Shown here one piece after another: positions 12,731 through 20,264 of a stretch of DNA of 28,451 bases (position 1 is its first letter; every line of letters begins with the position of its first letter). Position numbers and translations under genes: made by a program. This stretch comes from a virus: positions 1-28,451 of the IMG/VR virus record IMGVR_UViG_3300042868_004570; one strand, 5' to 3'. The notes beneath the pieces were generated by a model. That model was not told the origin of the DNA, made no database searches, and worked only from the letters and a program-made list of their open reading frames with translations.

Positions 12731-12948
12731 GAAAGCGTTCGCGGGTCAGTGCCGGCCAGCCAGCTCGCGTACCACGCGGCCTTCCGGTAGTCCTCCGCGC
12801 CGCCCTTTAGCTCTGCCCGGCTCAGGTACTTAATCACGTTTCCCTTGCAGAACCCGGCGAACTCCTCTGGCGTGAGCTTGGCTCGCAGAAAGTCGATGGT
12901 CTCGACGCCGCCGGCCTTGTAGTGCGTTGGGTTGATGTTGTCTGTCAT
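12727..12948 (-). CDS. DUF3310 family protein
   Basis: A 73-residue protein that is essentially one DUF3310 domain: INPTHYKAGGVETIDFL (about 4-20), FCKGNVIKYLSRAELKGG (about 32-49) and DYRKAAWYASWL. Members occur singly or fused in many phages and are often annotated as nucleotide kinase-related, without firm evidence. The start MTDNINPTHY was chosen from family alignment; the longer ORF reads into the phosphoesterase 3' end. It is placed unusually in the lysis block, coupled to Rz. Confidence 0.82.
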   Translation of the reverse strand: MTDNINPTHYKAGGVETIDFLRAKLTPEEFAGFCKGNVIKYLSRAELKGGAEDYRKAAWYASWLAGTDPRTLS

Positions 12949-12992
12949 TGGAAATTGTCCAACAGGTGAGCGATTTACGAGGATATTGTTCT

Positions 12993-14009
12993 CTATAGAG
13001 CGTCTATATTTATTTCTATTTGCTCGCCACGGAACCACGCCTTGCCGTTTACCACCTCACACAGCTCAGGCGGCAACAGCTCGCCGTCGCGGTAGGTCAA
13101 GACCGCGAAGCCGGAGCACCAGTTCAGCGGGCCGCCCTGCGTGTAGCGGAACTGCTCGCCCTTGGGCTCCGCAAGCGTCCCGGTGTCGATGCCGTAGCGC
13201 CTGCCGCGGTAGTCGCCATAGCCGACCACTTGCAGCTTGTGCAGGTGGCCGTGGACGTAGGAAACGCCAGCCCGCAGGGTCGAGTTGTAGGCAGAGTGGA
13301 CGCCACCAGCGACATGGGTGTGCTTAATGACGGTCCAGCCCGGCAGGTTGGTATTTAGGTGCAGGGCATAGCAGCCGCGCCACGCTGGCAGGAAGTCAAA
13401 CAGGGAAGTTCCGTGGACGCCTTCGAGGGCTGGGGCGTTGGCCGCGATGTACGACTCGAACCGCAGGTCGTGATTTCCAAACGTGCGGATAAGTTGTGCG
13501 CCACTTGCGGCTAGTTCCACCTCGCGCATCCGTAGGCACATGGCCTCAATTTCCTGCTGCACGGTCGGTCGGCTCTCCCAGCCGATGCGGGGGTGCCGCG
13601 AAATGGTCGCGCCGTCTAATACATCGCCGTTCGCAATCACCATTTGCGGGCGAAGGCGCTTAATGACTTCTACCAAGGCGCGGTGGGCGACCGTCACAAT
13701 GTCCGGCCAATAGTGGGCGTCCGAGAACACCACAACGACGCCATCGGCAAGCAATACTTGCGCCTCGTATTCGGCGTGGGTAAACCGCTGGTCGTTCAGT
13801 TTCTCAACGCGCTTGCGAACGTCGTTGTTTATGCTTTTTCTTACCACATCGTCATCGGTCTTTAAGGAGATTCCCTCCTCGAGCTCAATCAGCGTTCGCC
13901 GTCGATAGACGTTGCGAATGTGCAGTCCCAGCGCCTTTGCCACCTTGGCGGGCGAGCGTAATCGCTGCCATGCCATTATAAATTCGGCATTCGTGACTTT
14001 TTGTGACAT
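12993..14009 (-). CDS. Calcineurin-like metallophosphoesterase with N-terminal helix-turn-helix
   Basis: A 338-residue protein. Residues 17-38 look like a helix-turn-helix (SPAKVAKALGLHIRNVYRRR). From about 90 a metallophosphoesterase core carries all metal-binding motifs in order: SDAH (96-99), NGDVLDG (127-133), GNHD (178-181), KHTH (229-232) and HGHLH (253-257). It would hydrolyse phosphodiesters or phosphomonoesters with two metal ions; the substrate is unknown. The ATG overlaps the HExxH gene stop (TGATG). The gene is at the 3' part of the late operon among lysis genes. Confidence 0.83.
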   Translation of the reverse strand: MSQKVTNAEFIMAWQRLRSPAKVAKALGLHIRNVYRRRTLIELEEGISLKTDDDVVRKSINNDVRKRVEKLNDQRFTHAEYEAQVLLADGVVVVFSDAHYWPDIVTVAHRALVEVIKRLRPQMVIANGDVLDGATISRHPRIGWESRPTVQQEIEAMCLRMREVELAASGAQLIRTFGNHDLRFESYIAANAPALEGVHGTSLFDFLPAWRGCYALHLNTNLPGWTVIKHTHVAGGVHSAYNSTLRAGVSYVHGHLHKLQVVGYGDYRGRRYGIDTGTLAEPKGEQFRYTQGGPLNWCSGFAVLTYRDGELLPPELCEVVNGKAWFRGEQIEINIDAL

Positions 14010-14311
14010 CAAAACACCGACGTAGAGGTTATTTGGTGAATCAAGCCGCCGAGCTGGTCCACCAGCGCCTCGTTGGCGTAGTCCGGGCTGCCGAGGCAGT
14101 AGAGCATTGCGTGCGTGGCCTCATGCCAGAAGCACTGCTCCTGCGCGGTCACAGTGGACGCGGTGCATATGGCAATCACCATTTTTTGAGGGTCGAAGTA
14201 ACCCACGCAGTCGGCGTGTTTCCAGCGCGACAGGGGAAGCCGGCGCACGGTGATGGTGTGGCCCATCACCTTGAACCGGCGCGGGATTCGCGCCTTCGCG
14301 AGCGTTGTCAC
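14009..14311 (-). CDS. Small HExxH metallopeptidase-like protein
   Basis: A 100-residue protein with FWHEATHAMLYCLG (61-74), an HExxH zinc motif, and NEALVDQLGGLIHQ (80-93), where Glu81 could be the third ligand. The N-terminus has a beta hairpin (FKVMGHTITVRRL). Similar short proteins occur in phages and are described as putative metallopeptidases; the target is unknown. Its 3' end overlaps the phosphoesterase start. A role in lysis is possible by position only. Confidence 0.65.
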   Translation of the reverse strand: MTTLAKARIPRRFKVMGHTITVRRLPLSRWKHADCVGYFDPQKMVIAICTASTVTAQEQCFWHEATHAMLYCLGSPDYANEALVDQLGGLIHQITSTSVF

Positions 14312-14619
14312 CTCACACCGACGCGGCCAGACGCCAGCGCCAGCAGTTTCGGCCCGAGGCTGGAGCCCATGTAGCCAGCCAGCAGGCAGCCCATTGGCGT
14401 TTGCCCGATGGTGAACGGCAGGCCGGAAAGCAGTTTGTCCACCTCAGGGAGCGCCAGCCAGAACCCGACGCTGCCGGCAACAGCAGCCAGCCAGCCCGGC
14501 GGGTCGAGCTGAATGTAGTGCCAGGCGTTTATTTTCTGGACCGTGCGCCAGTGTTCGCCCCAGCGTCCGAGAAAGTGCAAAGCGATTCCCAGACCGCCCA
14601 TAGCCAGCATCGTAAGCAT
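14308..14619 (-). CDS. Membrane protein, putative holin or antiholin partner
   Basis: A 103-residue protein with hydrophobic segments near residues 1-18 (LTMLAMGGLGIALHFLG), about 44-56 (GWLAAVAGSVGFW) and about 78-96 (TPMGCLLAGYMGSSLG). The ATG at 14619 overlaps the endolysin stop (TAATG) and has AAGGAGG just upstream. Its position after the endolysin and its multiple membrane segments suggest a second holin or antiholin. A longer in-frame ORF reads back into the endolysin and is rejected. Confidence 0.55.
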   Translation of the reverse strand: MLTMLAMGGLGIALHFLGRWGEHWRTVQKINAWHYIQLDPPGWLAAVAGSVGFWLALPEVDKLLSGLPFTIGQTPMGCLLAGYMGSSLGPKLLALASGRVGVR

Positions 14620-15038
14620 TACGCCTCCTTGGCCGCTATGGCCTTTGCGTTCGGGTGTTGGAAATGCGGAAACTCGCGCATTCGTTTCCACTCGCCGGCC
14701 CATTCCAAGCCGCAAGCCTTACCGATGCGCCCTACGTCCTGCCAGATGGCGTCAGAAGCCGCCCAGACGGGCTTTCCCAGCCGTAGGGGTACTACGTCGA
14801 GGGCGAGGCTTGCCGGGCGTCCTGCGAGCGTGTGGTTGTGCCTAGACTGCCCAGCCTTGGCGCGGGTGACAATCGAACCCGGCGTTGTCCGGCCTTGGGC
14901 GTAGAGCGCATCTTGCTCGGCACCGCTGCGCCATGTGCAAGTGACCAGCAGGTCAATGCCCGCGGCCTTGCAGTTGTTCAGAAACTCAGCGGCCATCGGC
15001 TGCATTGCCGGGTGCAGGTCGTTGAGCGAACGGCTCAT
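14619..15038 (-). CDS. Endolysin, M15-type peptidase
   Basis: A 139-residue enzyme of the M15 (VanY/L-Ala-D-Glu peptidase) type. WRSGAEQDALYAQGRT (36-51), the zinc site SRHNHTLAGRPASLALDVV (65-83; His67 and Asp81), and WAGEWKRMREFPHFQ (113-127; Glu116, His125) match the fold. It cleaves peptide cross-links of peptidoglycan. There is no signal sequence or SAR anchor, so release depends on a holin, encoded just upstream. The start overlaps the holin stop (ATGA). Confidence 0.85.
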   Translation of the reverse strand: MSRSLNDLHPAMQPMAAEFLNNCKAAGIDLLVTCTWRSGAEQDALYAQGRTTPGSIVTRAKAGQSRHNHTLAGRPASLALDVVPLRLGKPVWAASDAIWQDVGRIGKACGLEWAGEWKRMREFPHFQHPNAKAIAAKEA

Positions 15039-15202
15039 CGGAAGATTCGCTTCCAGTGGTAGGCGATAGCGAACAGGCCCGCCACAATGGCCACAATGCC
15101 CGCCATAGCCTGAATGATGGGCAGGGCGTCAGTTGCCCACGAAGCAAGCCAGCCAAGAGTGGAGGTTGCCGCTGCGGCATCAGCCGCCCTTGTGTTTGTC
15201 AT
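15035..15202 (-). CDS. Putative holin (single membrane segment)
   Basis: A 55-residue protein, MTNTRAADAAAA..., with one hydrophobic segment (about 28-48, ALPIIQAMAGIVAIVAGLFAI) and a basic C-terminus (YHWKRIFR). Size, topology and position immediately before the endolysin suit a small class III-type holin. The ATG lies two bases past the preceding gene's TAA, and the stop overlaps the endolysin start. The 10-residue extension in this frame would read through the tail gene's end. Confidence 0.6.
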   Translation of the reverse strand: MTNTRAADAAAATSTLGWLASWATDALPIIQAMAGIVAIVAGLFAIAYHWKRIFR

Positions 15203-15203
15203 T

Positions 15204-17639
15204 TTAGGTGCGCTCGATGGTGACAGGGACATCAGCAGTCGCAGTGAGAGGCGTACCGCCCGTGGAATCCGTGACAGTACAGCGATACGTCGCGTCGAAA
15301 CTGTCGCCAGAAATCATTCCCGTTTTGCTGAACGTCGTAGTCGCGGCTGACGGGCTGTTCACCGTTAGTGTGGAGCCAGAGAGGAGGGTCCAAGCGTAGG
15401 TGTATGGAGAAACGCCACCGGACGGCGTGACCGTAGTCGAGGCGGTGGTTTGTGAGGATGTTGGCCCAGTCTTGTACAGGTAGGTCGGCGAGGCCGAAGC
15501 CGTCATCGCCAGCCGAATGATTTCCACGTTCACATCGACGGTTTTGGTCGCCGCCACGTTGTCGGTGACGGTGCAGCGGAACACCGCTGTGTAGGTCGTG
15601 CCGGACGCCAGCGAGGTTCCCGTAAAGGTCGTGGTGGCAGAGGACGCGGAATTCGCCGCGATAGAGGTCGAGCCCGAGATGCGCGTCCACGCATACGTAT
15701 ACGGCGAGGTGCCGCCAGTCGGGGTCACGGTCGTGCTGGCCGTGGTCAGCGGTGTACCTGTGCCGCTGGTCGAGAGCGAGGAAGGCGACGCCGCAGCGTT
15801 CAGGGCTGTGGAGATGGTCGCAGCAGCAGCCGCAAGCCCGGTGGTGGTCGGATTGGTCGAGGAAGTGCCGCCGTCGCTCGCCAGCAGGCGCACCCAGTAG
15901 TACCGGGTGGTCGTGTCGGTCTTGGCAATGACCGTATTGGTGCTGGAGCCGGTCCAAATGAGCGTGGCCGAGGAGAACGGCGTCGAGGCGGTGTACTCGT
16001 ACAGTTGATAGGCAGCGCCAGTCGGAACCACGCTTGGCGCGGTCCACGAGAACTGAATCAGGCCAGCGAGGCCACTTGCAGTCAGCCCTGTGGGCGCTGC
16101 CGGCGTGTAGGTGCCGGGCGTCGGTGCCGTGATGGTGCCAGGCACAACGTAATCACCAGTCGCCGGGTCGCTCCAGTCGGTTGACGCCTCCTCGCGTAGC
16201 ACCAGCTCGACGAAGCCTTGCGGGTCAAACCGCCACGACTCACAGCGAACCGTTTTAGCGCTCCAGCCGAGTTCCGAAAGAGTGACGGTGCCAGTCTCAA
16301 ATGGGCGAATCTTCCACGCCGACATCCCGCAGCGCACCGTGATGACCTGAGCGTTCCTGCTCCTGCGAGCAATGAGGATGGCCGTGCGTTGCGCCTCGTA
16401 GACGTTTGTGCAGGTCGAAATGGTGATGTCTTTCCAGATTGTCGCGCCGTCAGCGCTGACGTAGCTAGCGACAGAGACTGGCTGGAATTCAACGAACTGG
16501 TAATTTCTGCTTGCGTCTACAAACGAGCCGCGCACGGAGTTCCAGCGGTCTTTGTACGGGTAGGCGGTCACGATGTCGATGCCAGCGTTCACCAAGTCCG
16601 ACTCCGACAGCGAGAACTGCGAGGCAGACCACGCGCCGGCAAACATTCGCCACTTACCGCCGGAGTAGTAACAAACGCCATTCATTGCGCCGATGAGCAG
16701 CTCTATGTTTGCCTCAAACGGGCTGGATGTGTCCAGCACGATATTTACGGTGTAGCGCTTCTGAGTGGTGCTGCCGGGGATACTGACGTTCTCGTCGCAA
16801 ATGTCGGCGGCATCGGCCACGAGGTCAAAGTCAATGCGAGCAGTGTCCTCCTCCATGCCGTACTGCGTCGAAATCAGGTAGTTAGCAAGGCAGAGAGCAG
16901 GGTTTGTGGAATAGGTCCAAGTGGTCGAATCATTAACGCGCTGCGTGCCGGAGCCCGGAATCGTGGTCTGCGTTGAATCGAGGCGCGGGTCATAGACCTT
17001 TGCGCCTTCAACGAGGCAGGTTATCTCCGGCTTGCCGTTCTTCCAAACCGCCTGGTCATATTGGAATTGAAGCGCGATATAGGCCACGCCACGGCCTCGA
17101 TGCGCGGCTGTCCACTGGAAAGGGTTTGCAGTGGTGAGGATGTAGTCCGCGGTTTGCGAATCCGTGCCGACGTAGCGCCGCACCCATGCTTTGTTCGCGT
17201 AGGCCCCACTCGTGACCTTGCCGTCATCGGCTGTCCCGGTAATGGCCGAGATGGTCCCGACTGAATCTTCGTTGAAGTAAATGGTGCCGAGGCTGTTGCA
17301 TTCGTGGCCGGCAATGGCCAAAACTTGGTGCAGCATTTCGCCATTTAGGCCGCTGGTGATTGGGGGAATGACGTTCATGCCCGAGACTTTCATCTTTCCA
17401 TAGATGATTCGGCGCGGCTCAATGCTTCCGGAATACTCAATGTCCTGAACAATTCGCGGAAATTTAGGCTTTTTAGCAAACTGTGCCGCCACGCCACCGA
17501 GCAGCGTGGAAATGACCAGCATATTCGTGACGGTGACAATGGTCGTAAAAGCAGCAGCCGAAGTAGCGCCAAAAAGAGCCAAGCCACCAGTAACGGCAAT
17601 TGCGGCTGCAATGGCGACAGCTTTAACGATTTTGCTCAT
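15204..17639 (-). CDS. Tail tip / central fibre protein with FN3 and tandem Ig-like domains
   Basis: An 811-residue tail-tip (host-contact) protein. Residues 5-55 form two hydrophobic segments (SKIVKAVAIAAAIAV and later), common in tail-hub proteins encoded here. Residues about 60-500 resemble the phage tail tip/J-type region (SIEPRRIIYGKMKVSGM, AWKIRPFETGTVTLSELGW). Then a fibronectin III-like domain (about 515-605) and two tandem Ig-like repeats (about 615-710 and 711-811), each with SPYTYAW and TASTTVTP and a conserved Cys. They would project and bind the host surface. The ATG at 17639 overlaps the previous stop (ATGA). Confidence 0.78.
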   Translation of the reverse strand: MSKIVKAVAIAAAIAVTGGLALFGATSAAAFTTIVTVTNMLVISTLLGGVAAQFAKKPKFPRIVQDIEYSGSIEPRRIIYGKMKVSGMNVIPPITSGLNGEMLHQVLAIAGHECNSLGTIYFNEDSVGTISAITGTADDGKVTSGAYANKAWVRRYVGTDSQTADYILTTANPFQWTAAHRGRGVAYIALQFQYDQAVWKNGKPEITCLVEGAKVYDPRLDSTQTTIPGSGTQRVNDSTTWTYSTNPALCLANYLISTQYGMEEDTARIDFDLVADAADICDENVSIPGSTTQKRYTVNIVLDTSSPFEANIELLIGAMNGVCYYSGGKWRMFAGAWSASQFSLSESDLVNAGIDIVTAYPYKDRWNSVRGSFVDASRNYQFVEFQPVSVASYVSADGATIWKDITISTCTNVYEAQRTAILIARRSRNAQVITVRCGMSAWKIRPFETGTVTLSELGWSAKTVRCESWRFDPQGFVELVLREEASTDWSDPATGDYVVPGTITAPTPGTYTPAAPTGLTASGLAGLIQFSWTAPSVVPTGAAYQLYEYTASTPFSSATLIWTGSSTNTVIAKTDTTTRYYWVRLLASDGGTSSTNPTTTGLAAAAATISTALNAAASPSSLSTSGTGTPLTTASTTVTPTGGTSPYTYAWTRISGSTSIAANSASSATTTFTGTSLASGTTYTAVFRCTVTDNVAATKTVDVNVEIIRLAMTASASPTYLYKTGPTSSQTTASTTVTPSGGVSPYTYAWTLLSGSTLTVNSPSAATTTFSKTGMISGDSFDATYRCTVTDSTGGTPLTATADVPVTIERT

Positions 17640-18034
17640 TGAATTGCCCACCGCTGAAGTGCTTCGCCGCGTGGCAGGTATACGAACCCGTTCGGACCCA
17701 TTCCGGCGATATAGCCGCCGACGAGAATGCCAAGTGCTGGCCCGTCGCCGCCGTCAATGAGGACGACATCTCCGCGTAGTGGCCTGCCGGGTTCCGGCTG
17801 CCCGAGGTGCGAGCTCACAGCCGCCTCGAGGGAGCCGAACGAAGCGATGTAGGCCAACGCGGTTTCCTCGTCGGTGTAGCTCGCGTTGAGTTCAGTTTCA
17901 ATGTCGCTGTCTGTCATGGCATCGACAACGCGAGCCACAAACAGGCAGCAGTCATTGACGCCCCAGACGAATTTTGTGTTGGCGTGGTCCTCAATGGCCA
18001 GCCACATTTGCTCCACCCAGTCGTCGCGGCGCAT
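17636..18034 (-). CDS. Tail protein of the NlpC/P60-like DUF6950 family
   Basis: A 132-residue protein starting MRRDDWVEQMW. FVWGVNDCCLFVARVVDAM (about 21-39) has the Asp-Cys-Cys core of the DUF6950 type, related to NlpC/P60 peptidases, and RGDVVLIDGG (about 90-99) matches the later strand. It has lambda gpK's position before the tip protein. I do not see a clear catalytic His after the second strand, so activity is uncertain. The start at 18034 overlaps the preceding TAA (TAATG); the longer ORF upstream is shadow. Confidence 0.7.
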   Translation of the reverse strand: MRRDDWVEQMWLAIEDHANTKFVWGVNDCCLFVARVVDAMTDSDIETELNASYTDEETALAYIASFGSLEAAVSSHLGQPEPGRPLRGDVVLIDGGDGPALGILVGGYIAGMGPNGFVYLPRGEALQRWAIQ

Positions 18035-18672
18035 TAGTTTCGTGCCTCCTTGCGCGGCCCAAGGTCGTAAGGCATGGTGTTCTGCGTTCTGCTGCCGAAC
18101 CCAGAGCCACCCACGGACAGCTCGCCCCACTTGCTGACGAAGCCTTTAATGGAGGTTACGAGGTCGAAAAACCTGTCGCCAGAGTGCAACAGCTGCTGGT
18201 CTTCGTTGGTATACCGGGCGATACGCATTTCTCGGCGTAATCGGTGCTCACAGCTCAGTTTTATGACCGCGCCGCCCTCCGAGGAGGAGATAGACATCTG
18301 ATTCATACGGCCTTCCCAGCTGACCTCCGGCGTATCAATGACGGCGTTGGTGGTCTCGTCGAGGAAGCCGAGGTAAATCGTGACCGTGCGGTTCTGGTAG
18401 GTTTCTGTCATTGCAGTGGACACCAGCGAGGTTTCCACGCCAGAAAGCGTGAGCGATAAAGGCCGGGCGATTACATCAACCGACTCGTCGACCTGCTCGA
18501 CGCCGCCAAGCGTTCCCACGCCGTCGTAGGTGTTGCCGCCCCACGAAATCGAGCCGATGCCGTCGTGAACCCGGACCATGCCGGAGGTAAAGTCGAGCGC
18601 CACCGCGATAAACATCCGAATAGCCTTCTTGTCGGCCTCGGTCGAATTGGTAGCCGACGCGAACCGGGTCAC
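18034..18672 (-). CDS. Minor tail protein (DUF2163-like)
   Basis: A 212-residue protein from a GTG at 18672, overlapping the preceding stop as GTGA. It begins with helical RFASATNSTEADKKAIRMFIAV, then beta-rich ISWGGNTYDGVGTLGG and a long domain resembling DUF2163 tail proteins and lambda gpL-type tail-tip components, ending in LRREMRIARYTNEDQQLLHSGD-like sequence. Its place between the distal tail protein and the NlpC-like protein supports a tail-tip role. The assignment rests on synteny and partial resemblance. Confidence 0.65.
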   Translation of the reverse strand: MTRFASATNSTEADKKAIRMFIAVALDFTSGMVRVHDGIGSISWGGNTYDGVGTLGGVEQVDESVDVIARPLSLTLSGVETSLVSTAMTETYQNRTVTIYLGFLDETTNAVIDTPEVSWEGRMNQMSISSSEGGAVIKLSCEHRLRREMRIARYTNEDQQLLHSGDRFFDLVTSIKGFVSKWGELSVGGSGFGSRTQNTMPYDLGPRKEARN

Positions 18673-20264
18673 GCGATGTCTTCCACAAAGGAAATCGAGA
18701 AGTCGGAAAGTACGCCTGGGCGACTGCTCCAGCCCACCTCCTCCTCGGCCAGCAGGAATCGGCCAATCGGACGATTGATGATGACCGGCGCGTTGTCAGC
18801 CGGCGCGGTCGTAAATGGCCGCTGAAGCTGAAGGAAGCCAAGGCCGGCGGCGTCGGAGTTCAGAGGAGCCGTGACCATGTTTAGCTGACCGGAGCATTCC
18901 ACCCAGTCGCCCGGCAGCAGCAGGCTATTTGTGGACGGTGGCAACGCCTTCAGATTCAGCGTAATGCCCGTCTGCGAGGTTCCCGTGGTGGCTGCGGTCG
19001 TGGTCTGCGTCAAGCGAACTGGGTACTGGGAGGCAGCAGCGCCGAGACGCCAGACGCCAATATTGCCAGCGCCGTTGCCGGTGTAAAGGATGCTGACCGA
19101 GCTAACAATAAAAAATTGAAAGTTAACGGTCGTGATGGTCGCAGGAAGCAAACAAATTAATGAGCAGTGATACCACCCGCCGCCAAGCGATTGAATATAA
19201 GCCTTGCCACTGCTGCTAGTGCCAATATTGACCGGCGTGCCGGCGGTTCCTGCCGTAAGGTCAAAAATGCATTCGGTGGCGTTAGTAACGTCTCCAAGCT
19301 TCAAATTTACTCGGTCACGAACCGTACCACCATCGCCAGCGCGGAACACTCCGGACACATTCCACCACTGAGCCGAGGCAGGCTTGGTGGCCGTCTGCGT
19401 GATGTAGTGGTATTCGTTGCCAGCGTCGCTGGTTTCTACGAGTCGGTCCCCAGTTAGCGTGCCATCTGGTGCCGTAAAGGCGTTGATATTCGCGCCTGCA
19501 CAAGTTGTTTTAGTTTTGACCCATGCAGCGTTATCAATTTGGTCAGAATACGTCAAGGCGTTTAGACCGTTGTCCACGACCGCGCAGCGAGCGAGCGAGG
19601 TGTACAGAACGTCGAAGTAGTCGCCGGCCACGGTGCCAGAGGTCTGCGAGTCTTGCAGGGTGAAAAACAAGCTCGTGGAAGTGCCTGAGCTGCTCTGAGT
19701 GGTCTTCAGCCCGTAGCCGGTGGTATCGGTGCCGGCGTAGGACCCGCCAGCCGTGGTGCTAATTCTTGCGCCGGTGCTGGTGAAGGTCCCGCGCCCTTCG
19801 CGCAGGAAAGCGCGAGAGGCGTAAGCGGCATAAGTAGTCGGAGTGTTGCCCGTCGTTTCATACAGGGCAGGCGCTGAAGTTCCGGTCACGGAACGAGCCA
19901 CGCGCATTACGCGGTCCTGAAGGACGAGCGAATGATATGAGCCGGCAGTCCAGCCGGTAGACGCCGCGAAAGTGTTGTTCTCCACCAGCTCGGTCACTGG
20001 GAACGAGCCGCGCTGGGTATAGGACGCGTCGTATAGCCAAATGCGATTAGAACGCCCGCGCAGGTTGGCTAGCACGGATTGCACCCGGCCACGGTCCTGA
20101 CCGGACAGTGCGGAGAAGTTCATCGTGCAGGCGAGGCGAGTGCCAGGGCGCGAGACAGTACGGGTGACGCCGGACAGCGCCGAATTAAAAACGGCGGTGC
20201 TGTCGATGATTCGCCACTCGACGGACGAGGGAACAATGTCAGCCGGCCAGAAAAGTTCAGCCAT
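18669..20264 (-). CDS. Distal tail protein with jelly-roll carbohydrate-binding-like domains
   Basis: A 531-residue protein. Its N-terminus (AELFWPADIVPSSVEWRI, with SRPGTRLACTMNFSALS) and C-terminus (RFLLAEEEVGWSSRPGVLSDF) look like one tail-tube-like fold split by a long insert. The insert (about 80-440) includes a stretch LTYSDQIDNAAWVKTKTTCA followed by NAFTAPDGTLTGDRLVE, the typical start of phage jelly-roll domains thought to bind sugars, and a probable earlier copy (VENNTFAASTGWTAG). It probably sits at the tail tip and contacts host polysaccharide. The ATG at 20264 overlaps the tape measure stop (TGATG). Confidence 0.72.
   Translation of the reverse strand: MAELFWPADIVPSSVEWRIIDSTAVFNSALSGVTRTVSRPGTRLACTMNFSALSGQDRGRVQSVLANLRGRSNRIWLYDASYTQRGSFPVTELVENNTFAASTGWTAGSYHSLVLQDRVMRVARSVTGTSAPALYETTGNTPTTYAAYASRAFLREGRGTFTSTGARISTTAGGSYAGTDTTGYGLKTTQSSSGTSTSLFFTLQDSQTSGTVAGDYFDVLYTSLARCAVVDNGLNALTYSDQIDNAAWVKTKTTCAGANINAFTAPDGTLTGDRLVETSDAGNEYHYITQTATKPASAQWWNVSGVFRAGDGGTVRDRVNLKLGDVTNATECIFDLTAGTAGTPVNIGTSSSGKAYIQSLGGGWYHCSLICLLPATITTVNFQFFIVSSVSILYTGNGAGNIGVWRLGAAASQYPVRLTQTTTAATTGTSQTGITLNLKALPPSTNSLLLPGDWVECSGQLNMVTAPLNSDAAGLGFLQLQRPFTTAPADNAPVIINRPIGRFLLAEEEVGWSSRPGVLSDFSISFVEDIA

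Noticed and set aside
12994-13008. TATAGA-GCG-TCTATA palindrome at the end of the phosphoesterase gene
   Set aside because: Short and mostly coding (Ile-Asp-Ala-Leu-stop); no T run or promoter partner, so no function is claimed.
15232-16047. 271-codon minus-strand ORF within the tail-tip gene
   Set aside because: Out of frame inside repetitive Ig-like coding sequence, with His/Asp/Arg-rich composition and no sign of a start coupled to neighbours.
16218-16976. 252-codon plus-strand ORF opposite the tail-tip gene
   Set aside because: Antisense shadow with no recognisable domain.
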